Assembly: GCF_004769555.1 (NCBI RefSeq)
Contig: NZ_RQFY01000007.1
Span: 124,001 to 188,000, forward strand
Direction of reading: 5' to 3'
Length of the DNA stretch: 64,000 nt
Source: Leptospira koniambonensis
Lineage (GTDB): Bacteria > Spirochaetota > Leptospiria > Leptospirales > Leptospiraceae
Shown one piece after another: positions 58,799 to 64,000 of this stretch. How positions within the stretch are numbered: position 1 is the stretch's first letter; each line of letters opens with the position of its first letter. The translations under genes were made by a program, and so were the position numbers. The notes under the pieces were generated by a model, which was given only the letters and a program-made list of their open reading frames with translations, ran no database searches and was not told the origin of the DNA.

Positions 58799-58827
58799 AA
58801 GATATCAAGATATCTTGATTTCTTCAA
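58799..58827 (-). promoter_or_regulatory. Promoter with palindromic operator of the methionine-cycle operon
   Basis: Minus strand: TTGAAG (58822-58827), 17-bp spacer, TATCTT (58799-58804). The perfect palindrome ATCAAGATATCTTGAT at 58804-58819 fills the spacer and touches the -10 box, so a repressor bound there would block RNA polymerase. The half-site recurs once (CAAGATATCAAG). The likely repressor is the ArsR-methyltransferase itself. Confidence 0.6.
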
Positions 58828-58883
58828 GCAAAAATTCCCATTTCCAGGAATGTAATTATGTCTTATCAATCAGATGCCAAATG

Positions 58884-59414
58884 CTACCTCCAATTTGGGG
58901 ATCCCCTCTCCAAGGTGAATTTCCGGGGCCATCCTATTAAAATAATTTGAACTTCTCTTGTTTCTAAATTCAAAACACGACGAATATCTATGATCCTTGA
59001 AGTGGGCGGTTTTCGATTTCGCCAAAAGTGAGAAAGAATTCTTTCATCAACTTCAAGCAATTCCCATTGAATCATTAATACGATTATACAATTCATCGAA
59101 ACACCATGCGCAAGTGCTACGTTTCTCAGCCCTTGGTAATTTTCTTCTTTGGGTCGATAACTGTGGCGAACCAGATTTTGGCCTTTTGCCTGAAAAGAAG
59201 TTCTGAGCGGATTTCTTCCCATATATTTCTGGGACTGAAGTAATAAACCATACTTCTCTTGCAAACGCCTCAAGTATCGAGGAAAGTTTCGTTTACAATC
59301 AATAGGGACTTTTCTCCAAAGCCGTTCCGGAATCAGTGCCGTAGAAGGATATGGATTCTTAACAATCTTTGCCTTTCGTTTAAGTTTCTCATTTTGGAAA
59401 ACGGTAGAGTTCAT
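58884..59414 (-). CDS. DUF1564 family protein
   Basis: The 176-residue basic protein has the DUF1564 order I know from Leptospira: TALIPERLWRKVP, a basic helix RYLRRLQEKYG, YxRNPLRTSFQAKGQNL, RPKEENYQGLRNVALAHGVS and a hydrophobic MxWELLEVD. A role in DNA or nucleic acid handling is suggested by its helical, basic nature (the ribbon-helix-helix-like YQGLRNVALAHG part), but no function is established. It is the only open frame in this stretch. It starts with ATG 59414 after GAGAAGAG. Confidence 0.7.
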   Translation of the reverse strand: MNSTVFQNEKLKRKAKIVKNPYPSTALIPERLWRKVPIDCKRNFPRYLRRLQEKYGLLLQSQKYMGRNPLRTSFQAKGQNLVRHSYRPKEENYQGLRNVALAHGVSMNCIIVLMIQWELLEVDERILSHFWRNRKPPTSRIIDIRRVLNLETREVQIILIGWPRKFTLERGSPNWR

Positions 59415-59471
59415 ACTCTTCTCATTTTCAATGTTTGAGTTAGTGCGCGAAGATTTTTATTTCTCTCAGTT

Positions 59472-59487
59472 TGTCGAAGTTACTACG
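59472..59487 (-). repeat. Dispersed palindrome copy upstream of the DUF1564 gene
   Basis: Reads CGTAGTAACTTCGACA on the minus strand. It sits between the FecR-type gene stop and the DUF1564 start and differs from the other four GTAGTAACTTCGAC copies only at the first base. Confidence 0.7.
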
Positions 59488-59497
59488 CGGGAAAAAT

Positions 59498-60232
59498 TTA
59501 TATATCCTGTTTAGTTTGATTTAATAGTTCCTGGTTTTGAAGCTTCTGATCTCGGAGAATCTTATAATTCTCCTCTATGATCTTTTTAAAGCCATCTAAG
59601 ATCTTCATTTTCTCACGCATAAATTCCTCTAAAGGTTGCTTCAGTAAGCCTTGAGGAGATACGACAGCTTCTTCATCTCGTTTTAATGGAAAGTTTTTTC
59701 CATTTTCTGTAGTAACTCCGACTTCTCCTTCTTTCACAAAAATCCCATTTGGAACATCGGAATCTTCATTATCAGGATTTTCCTTACGTTGAGCCTCACT
59801 TTCTTCACAAACTACAAATTGCGTTCCTCGGACACCTGCATTGTAAGATGGGGCAGTGATCGTAAAATCTTCTTTCTTAGATCCTTTATCCACTCGAGCA
59901 AATACTTTGCCGGAAACGAGTTCCAATTTTGATTTATTCGCCTTTTTGTCAGAACTCAGCTCGGCAATCTTGACTTTTGTGAAAGCTGCAATACGAACAA
60001 CGACTGACGGACCAATTTGAAGATCTACTTTTCCCTCTTTCGTTTCAAGTTCGTCCTGTTTTTTTAGGATCGAATTCTTTTTGAGGCTCACTTTCTTCCC
60101 ATCCTGGATTCCAGACGCGTCGCCCGCGACGAAAAGTACGATCGCGATCTCTTCTTCTGCATATAAAGCAGAAGGTGAAGCAATCATAATAGATAAAATG
60201 AAGAATGTGGATATAAGTGCTTGGTATTTCAT
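59498..60232 (-). CDS. Exported FecR-domain protein
   Basis: About 244 residues from ATG 60232, with a signal peptide (FFILSIMIASPSALYA). A FecR domain (about 25-185) contains GDASGIQDGKKVSLKKN, FTKVKIAELS and the ...SYNAGVRGTQFVVCEE core typical of FecR proteins. The tail is a long helix. Unlike FecR proper it has no N-terminal cytoplasmic part and no membrane helix apart from the signal, so it is more likely an exported structural or sensor protein than an anti-sigma factor. It lies 85 bp downstream of the methyltransferase start region on the same strand. Confidence 0.75.
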   Translation of the reverse strand: MKYQALISTFFILSIMIASPSALYAEEEIAIVLFVAGDASGIQDGKKVSLKKNSILKKQDELETKEGKVDLQIGPSVVVRIAAFTKVKIAELSSDKKANKSKLELVSGKVFARVDKGSKKEDFTITAPSYNAGVRGTQFVVCEESEAQRKENPDNEDSDVPNGIFVKEGEVGVTTENGKNFPLKRDEEAVVSPQGLLKQPLEEFMREKMKILDGFKKIIEENYKILRDQKLQNQELLNQTKQDI

Positions 60233-60317
60233 ATCAGGGTTTTCCAACAAAACTAATTTATTCGATAAAGCTGTAGTAGGATCTACTAGATCCTTCAGAA
60301 TAGCAACAATTTGAAAC

Positions 60318-61400
60318 TTACTTTTTGGAAGAATTTTGCAGATTAAATCGGGAATAACTAGCCTTCAAGGAAAAATGTTCATTCTCGAGCAATGAATCTA
60401 CTACCTCAAAGGTCAATTCTGTCTCTTGAGAAGTGATTACTGGAAATCCATAGTGTTTATTCTTATGTGAAATCTCTTTCTTTTGCTTCTTCCTATCAGA
60501 AATGAAATCAAGATGACCTTGCAATCTGTTTTGTAGTAACTTCGACGAAACATTCACCCCACTAAGAAGTTTCTTCCTAGCAATTTCAAGAATCCCCTCA
60601 TCTACGTCATATCCAATGCTATTTCTGGACGCAAGAAGAGAAGCTAACGATGTAGTTCCTGTTCCTAAAAACGGATCTAAAATTGTATCCCCCTTTATCG
60701 AGAACATATTCACCAATCGATATGCAAAATCCAAAGGGAATGCCGCAGTTCTTTCCCGCGAAGCTCCGACATCCTTAAAAATCTGCCTTTCTCCCTTTAA
60801 ATCCCAGACATCTGAAAACCAGATATTCCTTTCTTCCCAGAAAAAGGCACTACTTCGTCGGATCTCCGTCTCAGATTTGGAATACTTTCTCAATCCCCCT
60901 TTACGAAGGATCAAAATATACTCATGCTCATAGGTAACGTAGGCCCCTACTGGATACATTCCCGAACCCATAAACTTAGTTGGGGAATTGGTTTGCTTTC
61001 TCCAAAGAATATCTGGCAGCGAAGAAAAGCCGAAGTTACGACAAGCCTGTAAAATCCTCGAATGATTCGAAAATAAACTGAACTCCCCTCCTATGCTCCG
61101 AGTGGCATCCCCGATATTTACCAGTAGGATCCCACCTTCTTTCAAAACACGGAAGCATTCGGCCCAGACCTTATCCAGTTGCAAATGCATTGCATCGAAG
61201 GCTTCGTTCCCCAAGTTTTTGGAAAGAGCGGTCTTAGTATTTTTGTCCCAACTTTTGAAGAGATCATCCCACATTTCTACCATGGGATAAGGAGGTGAGG
61301 TTAATACGAGGTTAACGCTTTCGGACGAAAGCCTATCCATTTTTCTCGAATCGGAATTATATAATATATGAGAAGTTTCCGGAACGAGTATATCCTTCAT
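60318..61400 (-). CDS. Orphan DNA methyltransferase, SPPY class (probably N4-cytosine)
   Basis: The 360-residue protein has motif IV TSPPYPM (S35-P36-P37-Y38), a large target region (around 130-215) and motif I DPFLGTGTT (242-250): order IV-I, which is the beta class. SPPY catalytic motifs go with N4-cytosine methylation, while DPPY goes with adenine. No restriction endonuclease gene is near, so it is likely a solitary, regulatory-type enzyme. Residues 284-290 (VSSKLLQ) are read from a dispersed palindrome copy between core and C-terminal tail. The known Leptospira N4-cytosine enzyme acting at CTAG is one candidate relative. Confidence 0.85.
   Translation of the reverse strand: MKDILVPETSHILYNSDSRKMDRLSSESVNLVLTSPPYPMVEMWDDLFKSWDKNTKTALSKNLGNEAFDAMHLQLDKVWAECFRVLKEGGILLVNIGDATRSIGGEFSLFSNHSRILQACRNFGFSSLPDILWRKQTNSPTKFMGSGMYPVGAYVTYEHEYILILRKGGLRKYSKSETEIRRSSAFFWEERNIWFSDVWDLKGERQIFKDVGASRERTAAFPLDFAYRLVNMFSIKGDTILDPFLGTGTTSLASLLASRNSIGYDVDEGILEIARKKLLSGVNVSSKLLQNRLQGHLDFISDRKKQKKEISHKNKHYGFPVITSQETELTFEVVDSLLENEHFSLKASYSRFNLQNSSKK
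60532..60547 (+). repeat. Dispersed palindrome copy inside the methyltransferase gene
   Basis: TGTAGTAACTTCGACG within TTTTGTAGTAACTTCGACGAA. It is translated on the minus strand as VSSKLLQ, without breaking the frame. Confidence 0.78.
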
Positions 61401-61489
61401 ACACGTTCTGCATGTTTCAAGAGCTCTTTAAATTGGCTATTCAAATTTAGATAAGAAGAAGGATAAGTCGAAGATACGACAGAATCCCC

Positions 61490-62053
61490 TCAATTCTTTT
61501 TGCCGTGGATCTTCTTATCGATCAACTCATTCAGAAGATCGGCAAGATCCTGAAACTCGTCGCCACTTCGGATCCTGATCTTATCTACGTCCTTACCTTC
61601 CAGTAGTAACTTTAGATTCTTCTTAATATTATAGATCGGCCCAGCCATCTTATGAGAATAGACCAAGACAAAGATCGCAGAAAGTAGAAGATACAACATA
61701 GAGAATAGTAGAATTCCTTTAAATTGGATCGAAAAAAGATCCAATCCATGATCGTAATCTGGAAGCGCAAGTTCCTTCTCTACGAACTTATCCTTCTCTT
61801 CTCCGTTAACGATTTCGAATCCTTTTTGATAGACTTTAACAGTGTCTTGGCGAAGTCTGAAAACGACCCCTTTGTCGTATTTGGTAGAATGGATCCAGAA
61901 TAAGAATCCAAGAGTAAGAAGTAACCCGAAGATAAATAATAAAGAGAAATTTAAGAAGAACCTTAATTGGAAGTCCTTATCGATCAGATAATTGGCAAGA
62001 TGTCTTTTATAACGAGGGGTCTTTGCGGAGGGGTTTGCAGTTTCTTCAGACAT
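61490..62053 (-). CDS. Two-helix membrane protein with HAMP-like segment
   Basis: About 187 residues from ATG 62053 (AAGG nine bases upstream; the frame is open to 62098). Two membrane helices (about 35-52 and 117-140) flank a ~60-residue external part. The C-terminus (SHKMAGPIYNIKKNLKLLLEGKDVDKIRIRSGDEFQDLADLLNELI) has the HAMP pattern of proline after the helix, DE-F and coiled-coil heptads, but no output domain follows. It may relay a signal to a separate partner. It lies 64 bp after the FecR anti-sigma-like gene stop. Confidence 0.7.
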   Translation of the reverse strand: MSEETANPSAKTPRYKRHLANYLIDKDFQLRFFLNFSLLFIFGLLLTLGFLFWIHSTKYDKGVVFRLRQDTVKVYQKGFEIVNGEEKDKFVEKELALPDYDHGLDLFSIQFKGILLFSMLYLLLSAIFVLVYSHKMAGPIYNIKKNLKLLLEGKDVDKIRIRSGDEFQDLADLLNELIDKKIHGKKN

Positions 62054-62116
62054 GGGAATTAGCCTTCTTTGGTAGAATTTCTTTAAAATTCTCCACATGT
62101 CAAAAATATTTCGATT

Positions 62117-63145
62117 TTAACGAAGTTGAATCACCTCCATAACTGAATCTCTTTGGATTTTTATTTCCTTCTCAAGAGTTTGCAAATACATAAAATTTTC
62201 GTCCATGTCGACGATTACGCCTTCTAATGACTCGCCATTGGAAAGTATGACCCTCTCCAATCTTTGGTATTCGTTAAATAGATCATCTTTATTGGAGAAA
62301 GATTTTTCGGAATTCCTAGCAATCTCATCTACATGAAGTTCTGAAAATTTAAACCCTAAATCTTTTTGCTCTGCAGAAGATAGAAAAGTTCTCTGGAATC
62401 CTTTTGACTCTAAGCGGATCTTTTGGCCTGGTTCCAAAACTTGCTCTCCACGATTCGGTTCGTTGCTACTTTTAGCTGCGACCCTTCCTTCTAAAACGGA
62501 GACTATAGTTCCATCTTTCGAACTTTCTCTAACTTCAAATTTTGTTCCTCTGACTTCAACCAAACCTGTTTCGGTTATGATCCTGAATTCATCCTTTTTA
62601 AGGTTCTTATGCAGATGGACTAAAATGCTTCCATTACGAAGTCTGAAGGATTGTTTTCCTTCTTTCATGATCTCAAGCTCTGTAGATTCTTCCAAGACCA
62701 TACCTTCTCCCTTTGCAATGTTTAGGAAAAGTTTAGATCCTGGTTCGGTTTTCAAGATCTGGCCGGAACCTACGGATTCGCCTTCGTTTAATGCTAAAAG
62801 TTTTTCGGAATCAGAAGAGAACAAATATCCCTTTCCAATAATTTTAGTCACAGATATTCCGAGTTCATTCTTGACCGGGGCATCTTTAGGATTTTGTAAA
62901 ATAAGAAAACTGAATGCTCCAATCAAGATCGCAGCAGCAGACGCAATAGTATATAAAAACGGTTTTTTAAAGCTGATAACTTTAGAAGCTTGGGCCTTTT
63001 CGTAAATTTCCTCGAAAGAAATATTTGAAGGAGACGAAACCCAAGATTTGGAAAGCATGTCGGACAATTTATCGATAGAAGAACTATATTCGTTCTTCTC
63101 ACCTTCAATCGCTTTCCTAATTTTATGTTCGAAATTTTCGTCCAT
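62117..63145 (-). CDS. FecR-domain membrane protein next to an ECF sigma factor, probable anti-sigma
   Basis: About 342 residues from ATG 63145, preceded by AAGGGA; a TTG-started frame begins four codons earlier. A cytoplasmic part (about 1-70) precedes a membrane helix (about 75-95), then a FecR domain (about 100-250) with NEGESVGSGQILKTEPGSK and the late TKFEVRE core, and a C-terminal segment (last ~47 residues) with VILSNGESLEGVIVD and IKIQRDSVMEVI that resembles an Sm-like beta barrel pattern. It follows the sigma gene by 26 bp, so it is the likely anti-sigma factor. No TonB receptor lies next to it. Confidence 0.8.
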   Translation of the reverse strand: MDENFEHKIRKAIEGEKNEYSSSIDKLSDMLSKSWVSSPSNISFEEIYEKAQASKVISFKKPFLYTIASAAAILIGAFSFLILQNPKDAPVKNELGISVTKIIGKGYLFSSDSEKLLALNEGESVGSGQILKTEPGSKLFLNIAKGEGMVLEESTELEIMKEGKQSFRLRNGSILVHLHKNLKKDEFRIITETGLVEVRGTKFEVRESSKDGTIVSVLEGRVAAKSSNEPNRGEQVLEPGQKIRLESKGFQRTFLSSAEQKDLGFKFSELHVDEIARNSEKSFSNKDDLFNEYQRLERVILSNGESLEGVIVDMDENFMYLQTLEKEIKIQRDSVMEVIQLR

Positions 63146-63171
63146 TCTTCCCTTCAACAGTCTTCTTAGTA

Positions 63172-63696
63172 TTATTCCATCGGCAGAATTTGTTTATTTT
63201 TTGCGATCTCTACGAGCTTTCCGGTCGCTTTCACAACCAATCTAGATGCAGTTGCAATCGAGATCCCCATAATATCTGCAATATCAGCCAACGTGTATTT
63301 TTCTATATTCTTTAATACTAAAGCGTATCTTTCTCCTTCTTCCAAGTCGTCCAAACAATCCATCAATCTAGATTCTAAGTCGGAAAGTTCCGTTTTTCTT
63401 TCGAAACTTTGTCCTTCTTCTCTATAAGTTCCCATGTCGTCCGTTCCGGATTCTTTCACCGTAGAAAACTTCTTAGCATAGTTAATCGATCGATTTCTCG
63501 CGATCGTGTATAACAGCTTTAGGGCTTGCTCTTTGTTTAAGTCGGAATTGGAATACTTCTTAAAAAAATTAAGAAATGTATCCTGCATTAGGTCTGAGGC
63601 GGTTTCTGGATTTCCGGTATACTTATACAAGAAATCAAAAATTCTCCCGTTGGATTCCCGATACAGGGTTTCCATAAAATCTTTTCGGGATGCCAT
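63172..63696 (-). CDS. ECF-family RNA polymerase sigma factor
   Basis: The 174-residue protein has region 2 (about 20-90; DLMQDTFLNFFKKY and the -10 contact IARNRSINYAKK) and region 4 (about 115-165; LEEGERYALVLKN, TLADIADIMGISIATASRLV) separated by an acidic linker. It would direct transcription of an unknown regulon, held by the FecR-domain protein encoded after it. A possible sigma-70 promoter (TTGAAT, 17 bp, AATCTT) lies upstream, but the match is weak. The start ATG has no strong ribosome-binding site. Confidence 0.9.
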   Translation of the reverse strand: MASRKDFMETLYRESNGRIFDFLYKYTGNPETASDLMQDTFLNFFKKYSNSDLNKEQALKLLYTIARNRSINYAKKFSTVKESGTDDMGTYREEGQSFERKTELSDLESRLMDCLDDLEEGERYALVLKNIEKYTLADIADIMGISIATASRLVVKATGKLVEIAKNKQILPME

Positions 63697-64000
63697 TACA
63701 CAAAGATTCCAACTCGAAACGCTTAATTCAAGTAATTTCCGGCGACTGTTCTAAACTATACCCTTTTCTCCTCTTCGCGAATGGGCTTTGATAGAGATAA
63801 CATATCGGGTCATACTTTTTTACATGAAGGAGAAAAATTTGTAGGAAGGTTTACATTTTTTCTAGTCTTCGATTTTGGGAAAGTGAAGGAGGAAGAGTCT
63901 GAAAGTGGATCGAACTGAGTTCAGAGAAAGTGAATTCTGTTAGCAGGATGAGATTTGAGTTTTGTAGTAACTTCGACAAGAAAAAGAGATCTTCAATGTC
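63697..64000. other. Window end, upstream region of the sigma gene
   Basis: 304 bp without a supported gene. It holds the sigma-factor leader, purine-rich segments such as GAAGGAGGAAGAG and one copy of the dispersed palindrome at 63963. A gene may begin beyond the window. Confidence 0.6.
63963..63978 (+). repeat. Dispersed palindrome copy near the window end
   Basis: TGTAGTAACTTCGACA within TTTTGTAGTAACTTCGACAAG, in the noncoding end of the window. Confidence 0.78.

Noticed and set aside
1..64000. CRISPR arrays, tRNA genes and rRNA genes
   Set aside because: No regular repeat-spacer array, no cloverleaf with GTTCRA loop outside coding sequence, and no rRNA-like segment was seen by eye on either strand.

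Overview
The window is chromosomal DNA of a spirochaete, almost certainly a Leptospira. The supporting signs are a DUF1564-type protein (a family I know only from Leptospira), 7TMR-DISM signalling proteins, a eukaryotic-type UDP-glucose pyrophosphorylase, many small lipoproteins with loose lipoboxes, and moderate GC with AAG/GAA-rich coding. The base composition looks richer in GC than L. interrogans, which would fit an intermediate or saprophytic species; that is inference only. I found about 62 protein genes. I saw no rRNA, no tRNA, no CRISPR array, no insertion sequence and no clear prophage.

Layout. 0.1-8 kb: PrsW-like protease, an O-antigen-ligase-like membrane protein, rpmG with a zinc-less DksA-like protein, a PLP enzyme/BASS transporter pair, a ferritin-like protein with a histone-H1-like tail, and a YhhN protein. 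8-14.2 kb: a TerC protein with a possible structured leader, then mutA-mutB-meaB (methylmalonyl-CoA mutase and its GTPase chaperone). 14.4-20.4 kb: a compact TonB island with three small lipoproteins, a TonB-dependent receptor, a cysteine-rich lipoprotein and ExbB-ExbD-TonB. 20.5-24.1 kb: exported proteins, including a papain-like protease with FN3 repeats. 24.3-31.6 kb, minus strand: EAL protein, UGPase, small exported proteins, a FlgO-like lipoprotein, a 7TMR/PAS/ATPase sensor and a TraB protein. 31.8-34.9 kb: cheD-HDOD-aroK, then a lone tyrosine recombinase. 35-43 kb, minus strand: transporter, PLP enzyme, TRIC channel, SDR, metallo-hydrolase and a receptor adenylate cyclase. 43-52 kb: peroxiredoxin, M61 peptidase, SDR, argB, GAF/PP2C phosphatase, phosphofructokinase and two exported proteins.

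52-59 kb, minus strand, is the most coherent unit. An ArsR-HTH/methyltransferase fusion, ahcY, a 7Fe-type ferredoxin and full-length metH are packed with overlapping or nearly touching ends. Together they recycle S-adenosylhomocysteine to methionine. A perfect 16-bp palindrome lies inside the predicted promoter of the regulator gene, so the unit looks self-regulated by a methylation-cycle metabolite.

59-64 kb, minus strand: DUF1564, a FecR-type exported protein, an orphan SPPY-type DNA methyltransferase, a HAMP-like membrane protein, and an ECF sigma factor with a FecR-domain membrane protein.

The main unexplained structure is a short dispersed imperfect palindrome, consensus TGTWGKAACTYCRACA. 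I found eight copies; five of them, all between 52 and 64 kb, share a nearly invariant core. Two copies flank a 105-codon gene as direct repeats, with one supplying its N-terminus. Another copy is translated inside the DNA methyltransferase in a different frame.
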